From Voacanga thouarsii (taxonomy: Eukaryota > Streptophyta > Magnoliopsida > Gentianales > Apocynaceae), in assembly GCA_026120185.1 (NCBI GenBank), contig JANUWF010001161.1:2056001-2120000 (forward strand): 64,000 bases of DNA. The letters are read 5' to 3'. The position numbers and the translations under genes were made by a program. The notes under the pieces are model-generated. The model was not told where the DNA came from, searched no databases, and saw only the letters and a program-made list of their open reading frames with translations. Positions 1 to 11,848 of this stretch are shown piece after piece (the first letter of the stretch is position 1; each line of letters opens with the position of its first letter).

Positions 1-155
1 ATTAAGCCCAAAAGGTTAAACTAAGAGTCCAATGGCCCAGTCCAATTTAACCTAGGGTTTTATTTAGGTTAAACAGGAGGATTGGAAACAACGTGATTGC
101 AGAACACACACTCTATGAGACGGCTTCTTCTCTATGAAAGAAAAACAAGCCAGAC

Positions 156-206
<51 letters not shown>
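156..206. repeat. (CT)n microsatellite
   Basis: About 25 uninterrupted CT units. Confidence 0.95.
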
Positions 207-208
<2 letters not shown>

Positions 209-983
209 GGAAAAAGGTTCCTTAGTTTGCAGTTGTTCACCAAATGGATTTAGGCAAGCCATACACTGGAAGATCGAGAGTTAGGCGTTTACCTACATGC
301 AAAGATGGAGTAGGAGGCTTGTAGGAATCGCACCAAAGGCTTCCACCAACACACCTACCCTGGTTGTGCACATTGTGGTCCAGCCAACTCTTAGGACAGG
401 GAAAAAAGTTAAAAATTTTTTAACCTCAGAGTCTCGTCAGAGCACGACTGGCGCCGGCTAGGACTGCCGGAGCCGGCGTCAGCTCTGTTCGGGAATCCCC
501 TATTTTTTAGTTTTTTCAGTTTTTTTGATATTCGCTTCCATTGCGTGCCCATTGTTTTCTGCTTTCTAAGCCTTCAAAATATAGATACCTTTATTATATA
601 TGCATATTTTTCTTTTATATATAATTATATAAATGTGTATACTATAAAATTATATTATATATAATTATATAAATATGTATAGTAAAATTTTTTTATTATA
701 TTTATATATATTTGGTAGGATAGGTACGCATTGGGACATGCTAGGGATAATGGAACCGTTGCCATCAACTGGCGAGCCGAGGTATGAAGCCCAATCTCGT
801 CCTTATCCCCGATTCGATTGGTGAACCCCTGCCTTACTAAGACAAGCCCACTGTTTAAATTGCTATCCCTATTCGGCAGTACGTTTAAGCCTCTAGCTCT
901 AATCAAATGTCTAGTTAAGTTGATTCTAAGTTTATATTCAATTTCATCTTAATTTGTATTTAAAAATATTAATTATCACAAAT

Positions 984-984
984 A

Positions 985-1026
<42 letters not shown>
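984..1026. repeat. (ATT)n microsatellite
   Basis: About 14 ATT units in AT-rich DNA. Confidence 0.95.
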
Positions 1027-1027
<1 letters not shown>

Positions 1028-1497
1028 GGATAAAACAAACTAATCGGTATGCATAGAAATTTCAAATTTAAAACCACAAAATTATATAATTCTTTATCTC
1101 TTTTCTCAAAGAATATTTTCTTTTATTTTCCTTTTGAAAATAATTTCCTTCATCTCTATCAGTATGTATTTTTAAATACGAATGAATCCTATCTTTGGGG
1201 TGTATTTGTTTACCAACCTTTTTTATTAAAAATAATGTTTTAGACTTTTTTGGACACAAAAATGAATAATACAAATAAATTTAATTTGGAAAATATTTAC
1301 CATTTTATTATTCACTTAGAATAGATTGCAGCATTAATATTTAAGTACATAAAATTTTATAAAATTTAAAATCATATTTACATTTTTATGAATAATTGAA
1401 CATAATTCTAATTCAAATATGCCATGATGTTAAAAGTAGGTTTCTACAAGACAATAGATTTCTTACAAGGATCAAACTATTTGATTATTTTTTAAAA

Positions 1498-2350
1498 CTA
1501 GTGTGTGCTTGAGCAGAACACATTTGAGAAAAAATAGTTTGAAGTGAGAATGAATTTGAATTTTGAAAAAAAAATATATGTGACCATATAGGGCCATAGA
1601 ATGAGAATGCAATATTTTGTAAGTAGATGACAGTCATCCAGCACTAGAAATAGTTTTGATGAATTGGAAACAACTCTTGTTATCAAATTATTTATATCAT
1701 TATCAGAAAAGATTGCAGTTTTTGTTGTAGCACCCATATTTTTCCAATATCGACTAACACTATTAATTAGAGTTTTTTCTAAGAAATTTTGTGTAGTATC
1801 ATAATCCATTTTATTTACTGTAATTGCTAACCGTAATGCTAATTCATATTTATCAATAGCTTCTTATATATGTGTAACACAATTTAAATCTAAATATATT
1901 GCAAAAGGATTATTTGTTTTAGGTTACATTTTATCCAAAGAAGTATATCATTGTTCAGCATAGCATTTTTATTTTTGTACTAGCAACTCCAGATGTCCTC
2001 TAGGAGGAGGTTTTACTATAGTAGATGTTCTAGAACTAAATTGTGGAATATCATTTATATTATTTTAAATATCAGATTTAATGTTAACTATATCTAACTG
2101 AGATATTTGATCTTATAATCTTTCTATTTTGGATTCTAAGGCTAAATCAAATTATCTATTGTATTTTATTTTATTTTGGGATGATGTTCAATAAGAAATC
2201 TTTCATGAGGAGATATATTAGATAAATCTTGTTTGGGCTGATGTATTAATATTTCTTCTATTTTTCTATTTGTTTTGATAAGGATTTATAGACCCATAAA
2301 ATTATTTTTTTAAAACTGTAATATATCTTGTTCAACTTTTAAATTTTTCG
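1498..2350 (-). pseudogene. Pararetroviral polyprotein fragment (possibly coat region)
   Basis: Interrupted minus-strand coding. The clean part (1809-1498, about 103 codons) begins MDYDTTQNFLEKTL and contains SRYWKNMGATTKTAI. Upstream in the same direction are broken stretches with a proline-rich segment (SSRTSTIVKPPPRG, near 2000-2040). The pattern recalls the N-terminal half of plant pararetroviral polyproteins, before protease and RT. No catalytic motif is visible, so calling it coat or movement region is inference. Confidence 0.4.
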
Positions 2351-2403
2351 GCTTAATAGTTTTATAAGTTTTATCCATATTTTTCTAGATGAACAATTCT
2401 TTA

Positions 2404-2643
2404 TTAATCTTTAGGGTATGTCCAATCATTATCATCATAAATATGATCATCATTATTGAATCTGATAGGCATAGCATTATCTATGTTATATGGATCATTC
2501 TCAAAGAAGTTATCTATGTCAAAATATTCTTCTAAAATATATTCATGTTCATTTGGATTATCAGAAATATATCCATCTTCATTTAGATTATCTAAACCAT
2601 GCTTTGATATCATTATGAGGGGGTGGGCAAAAAACAAAATCAA
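2404..2643 (-). pseudogene. Acidic frame downstream of primer site
   Basis: A 79-codon minus-strand frame, extremely rich in Asp, Glu and Asn, starting next to the primer-site-like motif at 2597-2612. An acidic N-terminal tract would fit a pararetroviral polyprotein start. It has no recognisable domain, and the frame ends with two stops before the next coding stretch. Confidence 0.35.
2597..2612 (-). promoter_or_regulatory. Degenerate tRNA-Met primer-binding site
   Basis: The minus strand reads TGATATCAAAGCATGG, two mismatches from the TGGTATCAGAGC(CATGG) motif that plant pararetroviruses and many LTR retroelements use to prime minus-strand synthesis with initiator tRNA-Met. It lies downstream of an AT-rich non-coding stretch and at the start of the acidic frame, the expected place in a pararetroviral genome. 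Confidence 0.4.
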
Positions 2644-3240
2644 ACAGGATCAAAATATTAATTCGAATATTAATAGGAGTAATTGTTAGAACAAACTCAA
2701 TTTAATATCTAAGGAAAGTTATAAAAAATTGAGAAAATAAATAAGTATATTAATATTATCTTCAAAATTCATTTTTATAATTATTATATCTTCCCAAAGA
2801 AAGAACTAAAGATGCAACTATTAATTCAAAACCAATAAAATATAAATCCGACATGTTTACTTACTAGTTTATTCCACTTTAACTGTACAATTTTTGCATT
2901 TTCTTCGAGGCTTACTAGGCATTGCAACTCCTACCTAATATCAGATAGGTAATTTCCCTTGAAGCTCCTTTAGAGGTTGCCAGCACAAATTTGTTTCGCT
3001 TCCTATCTCAAAGCTTAAGGAATAATATTGGAGTAGAAGAGGGTTGAAGCTAATATTTTAATTGTAGAGAAGCAATATTTGCATGGTTAATTCTTTCTTC
3101 TTCTGGGAGGAAGAAAGGTTTTTAGTCATAAGACAATGCTAAAGATTGCATCTGAAGAAAGATAATATTATTGAGGGAGTAGCCAACTACAAAGTCTCAA
3201 GATTTCTTCACAATTGATTTCTCAACGTGAATTTCTACTA

Positions 3241-3248
3241 TATTTATA
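3241..3248 (-). promoter_or_regulatory. TATA-like box in putative viral intergenic region
   Basis: The minus strand reads TATAAATA in a non-coding AT-rich stretch between the two coding parts of the left pararetroviral piece. The position suits the single promoter of an integrated pararetrovirus. In DNA this AT-rich, chance occurrence cannot be excluded. Confidence 0.25.
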
Positions 3249-3499
3249 ACTAATAAACCCAAAAATTACAAAATTTGCTATTAAAAGCCTAATGATTACA
3301 CATTTTTACTATCTTCTGTAGTATTATGATTACAAATCTTTAATTTCTAAAGTTACATAATTACAAGATAAGATAATGACTTAAAGTTATATTGAAAATG
3401 ACACAAATTTATCTTGATAAAAACATTAGATTGCAATAATTTTTTTGTGAACAATTTTTCTTCTTCAATCATTTATCCATCTGCCCCAGTCTTTATTAG

Positions 3500-4600
3500 C
3501 ATTTTTCTTCATCCATGTGTAGGCATGTTTTTTATGTTGATGCAGAAGTTGTGGTGCATGCTTGACAAATATCTTGAGTATGTTTCCTAAATTGACAGTT
3601 TTCTCTCAGCTGTTAGGCTCGATTTTATCTTTTGGGTCCTATCAGCGTTATTTTCCACTATACAGAATTTTGAGCAAAATTTGGAATGATTTTTGCTTGT
3701 CCAATCAAGATTGGAGAGAATGTTCCACTTCTAGCATATGTTATAAATCTTTTTTTGGTTTGCTTCCACTGCAGAAACCATAATCCTTAATCCAATCACT
3801 CAACTATAATGAATCTCTTTTTCTCCATACTGTATCATATCTTTTCTATCTAAATTAACTTTTATCTCAAAATTTTCTGCTGTAGTTAACTGAATCATAT
3901 ATATCTGATCCTTCAAAATTTGAGCTTGCTGAAACAAATTTTAGCATGAAGACATCTTTAGGAGTTGTAGTTAGATTGTTAAAATAACAATCCTTAACTC
4001 TATTGATTATCTACAAAGTAGACCAGTTATCTCTGTGAATTTGAGGAAAGTCATATATATCACATTTACAATACCAACATGGTACCATTTCCATATCTTT
4101 ACTGGATCTTCTTCTTGAATAAAATTCAGTCTTGGATAGGCCCCTAAAAAATCCACATACATATTATCTATATTTTATAGTGAGTATAACTCCTACATTA
4201 TCTGAAAATGTTTCATAACTAATGCTGATGATTTCTTTGTATTATCAAGGATAATATTTCTTTGAGAGATATGTAATCCTTTTTTGGAATCTCAAATAAA
4301 TATTGTCATGAGCAATATTTTTACCAGGATGCTTAGCTTGTTGACCAACCGTTTGTTGTATCTGTGAGGATACAGTGTCTATATCATCTTCCAAATAAGA
4401 TGTGCTTTCATCAACTATCTTGATCTGTTTGAATAGATCGAATAAGTTTGTATCAAGAACTCCATATCCTCTATAATGGTTTTCCCAAATTGCACATGAC
4501 CTATAAGGATATTTGAAACTTCCTTAGGGATAGAAGAAAAGTTAGCAATTTCAATAATACAATCAAAAGAATGTTATAATTTGTTGATTTTTTTGTTCAT
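3500..4600 (-). pseudogene. Pararetroviral open frame of unknown role, broken
   Basis: Several short minus-strand frames in different phases, including CAIWENHYRGYG near 4450 and TVGQQAKHPGKNIAHD near 4300-4350. They look like one decayed protein. On the minus strand the region follows the RNase H piece and precedes the TATA-like stretch, so it is either a small downstream gene or the start of a neighbouring viral unit. I cannot name the protein. Confidence 0.35.
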
Positions 4601-4678
4601 ATGAGTTGTGAGTGTTACCAAAAGAGATCTACAACTTCTTACTATGGAGATCTTCCATATCGAGTAAAAATATTCTTA

Positions 4679-4705
4679 CACTACTAGAAAAATGCTAATT
4701 ACCAA
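4679..4705 (+). repeat. CACTA left terminal inverted repeat
   Basis: Begins CACTACTAG and continues with a short A run and GCTAATTACCAA. It pairs with 34797-34823 with one mismatch and is preceded by TTA. Confidence 0.95.
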
Positions 4706-5375
4706 AAGATCATTCCCAACAAACCAAGTTCGGTTGGTAATTACAAATGAATTACCAACAGATTCCCAACAAATGTGGAATGTGTTGCATTTCAATTACT
4801 CACCAACAAATTACCAGCCATGTGTATTCTTTTGGTGATTGTAATGTTGGTAATCTATTAGTAATATGTTGGTAAGCAAGAAGAAAAATATTTACCAACC
4901 GATTACCAACAAAATATACATGGTTGGTAACTATGGCTGATGGTAATCTGTTGGTAATAGGGAGAGAATGTTGTTCCCTCCAATTTACCAACGGAATACC
5001 AACAGAAGTGGGTAGTTGGTTGCTATTTTAGTTGGTAATATAGTTGGTAATATGATGGTTTATTTTTTATCAATAGCATTACCAACCGACAAATCTATTG
5101 GCAATGTAATAAATCAATGTCTAATAAACTACAAACAGAATTACCAACTGTGCGTATGTAGTTGTTAATATTTATGTTGATAATCTGTTGGCAATTTTTT
5201 TCATAAATATATAGGAAAATATTTACCAACCAATTACCAATTAAATATGTGTAGTTGGTAACTATGTCTGATGGGAATCTATTGGTAAAGGGGAGAGGAA
5301 TGTTTTTTCCCTGTCGATGTTCCAACGAAATACCAACTGAAATGGGTAGTTGGGAGAAGTTGAAGTAGAAGAAAA
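4706..5375 (+). repeat. CACTA left subterminal repeat array
   Basis: Dense direct and inverted copies of a short motif around TTACCAAC / GTTGGTAA. In En/Spm-type elements such subterminal motifs bind the TnpA-type accessory protein and are needed in cis for transposition. The same motif fills the other end of the element (34060-34796). Confidence 0.85.
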
Positions 5376-5384
5376 ATAGATTTG

Positions 5385-6420
5385 TTGAAGATAAGTACAT
5401 CAAATTGATGATCGAACCATTAGATTTCCTAACATTACTAAAAAATGTATTGTGACCAAATTTGAAGGTAATCGGATATAGTTAGCCTCATAGTCTAGTA
5501 TATTTTCTATATAAAAGCTCAAAACCTAATGCATTTACAAAGATAAGCATGTCAAATTGACGGTCCAACCGTTAGATTTTGCTAAAATTACTAAAAAGGT
5601 ATTGTGACCAAATTTGAAGGTAATTCGATATATTTAGCCACATAAACTAGCATAATCTCTATATAAAAATCCAAAATCTAATGCATTTACAAAGATAAGG
5701 ATGTCAAATTAATGATCTAACCATCAGATTTGCTAAATTCACTAAAAAAAGGTAGTGTGACCAAATTTAAAGGTAATCAGATATATTTAGCCTCACAATC
5801 TAGCATAATCTCTATATAAAGGCTCAAAAGCTAAAGCATTGGCAAAGATAAGCATGTCAAATTGACGGTCCAACTGTTAGATTTGCTAAAATTACTGAAA
5901 AAGGCATTGTGACCAAATTTAAAAGTAAGCGGATATATTTAGCTATATAATCTAGCGTAATTTCTATATAAAGATTCAAAACCTAATGCATTTAAAAAGA
6001 TTAGGATGTTAATTTGACAATCCAACCATTAGATTTTCTAAAATTACTAAAAAAAGTACTGTGACCAAATTTGAAGTTAATCGAATATATTTAGCTACAC
6101 AATCTAGCATAATCTCTATATAATGGCCCAAAACCTAACTCATTTATAAAAGATAAGCATGTCAAATCGACGATCCAACTTTTAGATTTGCTAAAATTAC
6201 TAAAAAATCTATTATGACCAAATTTGAAGGTAATCAGATATATTTAGCTATACAATCTAGCATATAACGGCCCAAAACCTAACCCATTTATAAAGATAAA
6301 CATGTCAAATTGATGATCCAACCGTTAGATTTTCTAAAATTACTAAAAAATGTATTATGACCAGATTTGAAGGTAATCAGATATATTTAGCTACACAATC
6401 TAGCACAATCTCTATATAAC
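5385..6420 (+). repeat. Tandem array, ~152-bp unit, left part
   Basis: About seven head-to-tail copies. The motif GATAAGcATGTCAAATTGA recurs near 5390, 5542, 5694, 5847, 5998, 6152 and 6294. Each unit also has GTGACCAAATTTGAAGGTAA and ends near CTCTATATAA. The seventh unit is cut by the solo LTR at 6421 and resumes at 10707. There is no open frame across units. Spacing is close to 152 bases except one unit about ten bases shorter. Confidence 0.9.
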
Positions 6421-8299
6421 TGTGAAACCCCACCTAAAGCCAACCCTAGAGTAAGGGGGTCGGGATGCATATCATATCATTTTGCATGAATATATATGTT
6501 TTTGAATGATTTTATGTGCTTTAGAATTAAGATTTATGGATTAAAAGGTTTAGTTATGCTTATTGAGTAGGAAGGGTAAAATGGTAATTTTTCTTGAGGT
6601 CAAATAGGAAAATAGCTTGTGGACTAAATAAGAAGAATATTTGGGTGAGAAAATAAGAAAAAGAATTGTTGTGGTTTAGTGGTTAGAGCTTTGGGAATTA
6701 CTCTCTAAGGTCATAAGTTCAAATCTCATCACTAACGTTTTAATCATGATTATCTTATTTAAGTTTGAATTTTTGTTTTCTTACATTCTATAAAGATAGG
6801 AATGTTGTCTTAGGGGAGACATGAAGAGAATGTCTTAATTCCATCATCTTGTCCTAAAAAGAATTCTAGAGGAATTCTTCTCCTTTTATTACCTCTAGCT
6901 TGTCCTAACACCTTCACAAATTAAATTTGTTCAAAATTTATCAAAATTCATCTTTTTAATTCCAAAAAATTCAGCAAGGATCTCTTGTATTTGAATTTAA
7001 AAAATGGATCTTGGAAGTAGGAGGATTGACTAAAAATAGGAGAGGAGTTAGGAAAGGTTCCCAAGGAAAATTAACCACCATGGTTGAACCTTCAAACTCA
7101 TCTTCATAGTGATTAAGTTCTTCATGGAAGAAACTTAGAAATTTTCCAAATTCTTGAGCTGCCTAACCTTCGAAAAACATAGACAACTTTCTTACTCATT
7201 TACTTCCAGAAATATGGCCAATTTATTCAGCTTGAAGACTGAAAATTCCTGTGCAAAAATGGTCTGCACAAAAACTGCACAAACCAAGAAAAAATCTGGG
7301 CAGTTTTCGCTGCATAGCAGCCTGGAATCGAAGCTGTTTCTTCTGCCTTCAATTCAGCAAAACTCCTCTGCTTTTCCTCCATAAAGGAGGCTATAAACCA
7401 ACCTTAAAGGACCCTCAAACACATCTCAAAAACTTCTGCAAATCGGGCTGGAATATTGCAGAAGAACTGCACAAAAATTGCAGCAACCATTCGAACTTAG
7501 GACACCATGAAACCAGAAATTTCCAGCTTTGTTCCCTTAGGCCTAGACCGAAGAAACCACCCTCAAACCTTTGTAAAATTACCCTTGTTCATCCATGAAC
7601 TAAACACCTTCAACCTCTCCATAACCACACCTCAAATATCTCATAAGATCACTCCATTCAAACTACAATTTGAACTTCAAAAATTTCCAGCATTTGCTCC
7701 ATGAAAACACCCTTGTGCTAGGCTTCATAACCAGAAATTCCTCTACCATTGAGCTCTGAATTTTGGCCAGCCTTAAAGCTCCATCAACCTTCATTCATTT
7801 TAGCAAAACATAATAGTCCAGCCGGCTCCATTGCAGCTCCAAGAATCCTCCATCAATCAAACACCATTAACATATCCTATACCTCAAACCACTCCTCAAA
7901 TCTCTCCATTTGAATTTCAAACAATCAAAATTTTCTCTTCCTCTCTAAGCTGAAACCGAAATCCCTAAACTCCCTAAACTATTCAGCCAGCACTCTCCAG
8001 AATTTGTGGCCACCTTTTTCTCAAACTCTCTCCATTTTCACCAAGAACACACACTACCTTTCTTCAAGCCAAAAACCACTCTAAACACCTCCAATCCCTC
8101 TCAAAAACTCCAGATTACTCCTACATGCTTCCTAGAGTTCATTTCTAGAATTTATAACACCAAATTTTGAAAACAAGAATTGGCATTCGGATCAAAACCA
8201 GTTATTTTTCCCTTGAAGTCTCAAGAACACCATCAAGGTAACCAAGAATAACTCTTTTGTTCATCTTCTTCCACTCAACATATAACGTTTCATGCTAAT

Positions 8300-8361
<62 letters not shown>

Positions 8362-10706
8362 GGTGGATTACAACCATGGCTGTTTTTCTCCACTCATGGA
8401 CAATTCAAGACTCTCAATTGCGTGGACCTTCTTAAATCTTCATCGAAGTACACATCAATCAAGTATTTCTCCTTAATTCTTCTTTTTAATTCTGAATTCA
8501 TGTCTCTTAGATATTGATAGGGAGAATAGAATATGAATGGGGGATTGAGTATATGCATATGAATAAAGAAGTTGAGATTAGGACATGAGAATGATTGTTC
8601 ATGTTTAAGTTATATGGATTTTCTTAAGAATCAATATATGTTCGTCATGTCTTAAGAGAATTATGAATGTTTAAGCATACTAGATGTTATGACACCTTTG
8701 GTGAATAGGATTTTTATGTTCTTATTTCGATTGAAGCCATGATTATAATTATGTCTAGTAGAGATTTGACCATGTGATGGAATGTATGGATTTAAGCCTA
8801 TGCTCATGTATGGATTAATTTAATGTTTGATATTGGAGAATGTGTTCATGATCATGTTTAGCAATAGGAACCATGATTATGTTCTTGTTGATCCTAGGTT
8901 ATTTTAATTAGCAAATTTTATTACCTTAATTAAAATTATTACTATATTTTTCTCTAAAGATTTCGAAATTCTTAGGAAGTTTTGGAAATGGAATATTAAA
9001 TATAATATTGATATTTTACTAGTCAAATAAATAATATCTTTTATTAAAAATAATATATATATATGTATAATAGTAAATAAGATCTTTTATATAAATAATA
9101 ATAAATAAAATATTAATGACCTTGTAGACCATAGTTCAAACTTTTACCTATATTCATAAATATTATTTATATTAAAATTTGTTTGTTATTTATTAAACAA
9201 AAATTTAATATAATTCACTTATTATTAATTTTATTTATTACTAATTATTTATTATCTATTGAAAATTAATTGTGATTTATTATTTATTTATAATAAAACT
9301 ATTTTTAAATTACCATTTACTAATATTAATTAGGATTATTCATCATTTAAACCCTAGTTTATTTATTAACAATAGTACTCAAGATATATTATTTGAACCT
9401 ATAACTTATTAATAATTATTTTAGAATCCCTAGTTATTTTAACTTATCAAGCTAGACTTATTTTATAAAATCCTTTATCATCTAGTCTTAAAGCTTAGGA
9501 CATTAAGGTCATGATTGTAATTAGATGAACTAGGGATTATTTGTGTAAGGCAAGTATAGTTTGAATATAACCTTATGCCTTGTGTTTATCCCAGGTGGGG
9601 TTAGGCCAGCCTTGGAGGATTTTTGTTGAGTTCGAGCAAGCAAATGATCAGGTAAGCTCCTGCATGGAATTATTTGAAGACCAAAAATTACTATAGCAAG
9701 CCAAATGTGATGTGTATGGACATTCATTTTGTAAAGGTAATTAAGGACTGTTTCCCTTTTTATTTCAGTTAAGCAAATCATTTGAAAATTAAACAAGCAG
9801 TTTTACATAAAATACTAATATCTTTCTAAAACCCAACTTTGACAAGAATTTTAGAAACCCTTAATTGCTATTTCCAAGTAAATCAATGCATGATCAATTT
9901 TCTCCCAAGTAGGACAATCAACATTAAGTACTTAATAAGGGTAGACTAGTAGTACTAGTTTTGAAGAGTAAGAGCGAGTCTTCTGGCAGGAAGCCATCTC
10001 CAGGAGATGAACTCAACTTGGAGAAGCGACAGTACTACTTAGTCAGGCCGTCCGAGCTAGCAAGTTTCAGTCAAGTGGACTGTGTGTTTTCGAAGTGGAA
10101 AACTGATAAGTTTGGGTGTAGAGATGGAAGAGAATCTCACCTGGTAGGCCGTACACCTACCTTTTGTCAGCATGCTCAACGTGTGGCATACTGACCATAT
10201 GGTCATGGGGCCCAACGTGTGGTAACCCATGGCTACCCCTTTGAGTGGTTGTATTTATTGTGCACATGTATGGTTTGAAAAGCAAAACACTACTCTTTAT
10301 TTTTAGCATTTATTTAATACTTACCAGCACTTTCTCTTATGAAACTTTTACAACTTGCATACAGGAACTATTTTACCTGAAACACTTAAAGCACACGCGG
10401 GCTTACTGAAATTTTTATCTCATCACCTTTTATGCCATGTTTTCTGGTCGATCCTACTGTAGAGGTCAATAGCTAGATTTGTTGCCTATCCTTTGAAGAC
10501 TTTATGCTATTTTCCTTATGTGTTGTTTTGAGAGATTGTAGCAAACAATTTATTTTGGATTTGTTCATGTATTTTTGGATTGTAATAAGTTTAATTTTAA
10601 GGCATTGCTTTTATTTTCTTTTATGTAACCTAGTTATAAAGACCCCTTATTTTATGGATGGGGTAACATCCCCGACCCTGTTGGGCTTAGGTAGTGGGTT
10701 GTTATA
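6421..10706 (+). mobile_element. Solo LTR of a Del/Tekay-like gypsy element (4.3 kb)
   Basis: A 4286-bp LTR starting TGTGAAACCCC and ending GGGTTGTTATA (a decayed TTACA end). It is flanked by ATAAC at 6416-6420 and 10707-10711. Start and end match the 3' LTR at 55540-59836 (minus strand), which belongs to a chromodomain gypsy element, so the family is known from the window itself. No internal region remains, as expected after recombination between two LTRs. It interrupts the 152-bp array, whose seventh unit resumes in phase. Confidence 0.9.
8301..8359. repeat. (CT)n microsatellite in LTR
   Basis: About 29 CT units at about +1.9 kb of the LTR. The related LTR at 55540-59836 carries a GA/CT run at nearly the same relative position. 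Confidence 0.95.
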
Positions 10707-11180
10707 ATAACAGCCCAAAACCTAACTCATTTATAAACATAAGCATGTCAAATTGAAAATCTAACAATTAGATTTGCTAAAATTACTAAAAAATATTTTG
10801 GACCAAATTTCAAGATAATCGGATATATTTAGCTACATAATCTAGCATAATCTCTATATAACGATCCAAAACCTAACTTATTTATAAAGATAAACATGTC
10901 AAATTGATAATCCAACTGTTAGATTTGATAAAATTATTTAAAAAAAGTATTGTAACCAAATTTGAAGGTAATTGGATATATTTAGCTACATAATCTAGCA
11001 TAATCTCTATATAACAGCCCAAAACCTTATGCATTTACAAGGATGAGTATGTCAAATTGACAATCCAATCGTTAAATTTGATAAAATTATGAAAAAAATA
11101 TTGTGACCAAATTTGAAGGTAATTGGATTTTTTTTATCTACATAATCTTACGTAATCTCTATATAAAGGCCTAAAATTAA
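10707..11180 (+). repeat. Tandem array, ~152-bp unit, right part
   Basis: The end of the unit cut by the solo LTR, then three more copies (starts near 10738, 10888 and 11041). Together with 5385-6420 the array has about ten units. Confidence 0.88.
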
Positions 11181-11810
11181 TTTGTATATTATGCCTATTA
11201 ATTAAAATTTGTTTAAAGTGTAATTTAATTAGTGTAATTAAGAAATAACTTAGTACTTTATATTTATATAAAACTGTTGAGGCTATATTTGGGATTAACT
11301 TTGAAATTCAATAAATTAAAATTAAATTTATTGGAATTGAAATAATTCTGAAATTGAGCCTAATAATTATAGTATGCTTATGGCTTTTCAAATCAAGTAG
11401 TGACATTGTATATTATTTTAAAAGCAGTCTGTCGATTAATTGGTTATGTTTATATCATTTTAAAAATATATATTTATGCGGTTATATTTTTATCATAAAT
11501 TACAAGAGTATTAAACTTAATATTAAAGAATTACAAGGTTAAAAAAAAATGAAATATACCAATTTCATTTAGGGGTCTTCAAAATTAAATTTATGTATTA
11601 AAAGATTTCAAAACTTATACCATATTTTTTTCTAAGTAAAAAAGGGGGAAAATGTGTAGGCAATTTTCATGGTGGATGATTTCATGTCCTTTCCCTCCCA
11701 AAATAAAATTGTTTACAAGTCGTTTATCTAACACCACAAGAAAATAAGGAGGAACAAAACAGAATAATTTAAAATTACGTAGTTTTGGTATATTATATGA
11801 ACACACAATA

Positions 11811-11848
<38 letters not shown>

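Larger units (their letters stand above)
1..1399. other. Unassigned AT-rich intergenic DNA
   Basis: I see no gene here. The first 500 bases have a CT run and a short GC-rich patch around 445-485, in a style reminiscent of an LTR leader, but neither LTR edge nor a target duplication is visible. A slightly GC-richer island at about 715-905 gives a minus-strand open frame with no recognisable domain. The rest is simple AT-rich sequence with an ATT run. The boundary with the pararetroviral sequence to the right is approximate. Confidence 0.4.
1400..4678 (-). pseudogene. Endogenous pararetrovirus (Caulimoviridae-like), left piece
   Basis: Decayed minus-strand coding sequence that I assign to an integrated plant pararetrovirus of the petuvirus/florendovirus kind. 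Going leftward on the minus strand it holds a region at about 4600-3500 with short conserved-looking stretches (for example CAIWENHYRGYG near 4450), an AT-rich non-coding stretch with a TATA-like box, a degenerate initiator-Met primer site, an acidic frame (2643-2404) and a further coding stretch to 1498. Stops and frameshifts are frequent. The assignment leans on the RT and RNase H pieces that lie in the same orientation beyond the two large insertions. The exact viral gene identities, and the left edge, are uncertain. Confidence 0.55.

Noticed and set aside
655..906. Minus-strand 83-codon frame in the left flank
   Set aside because: It has no recognisable domain, half of it is AT-rich tail, and nothing supports a gene around it.
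5385..6420. Possible CRISPR array
   Set aside because: The whole 152-bp unit is repeated with no unique spacers, and the setting is a plant transposon.
7154..7704. Three overlapping plus-strand frames
   Set aside because: They fall within the solo LTR 6421-10706, and the matching part of the related LTR does not keep them.
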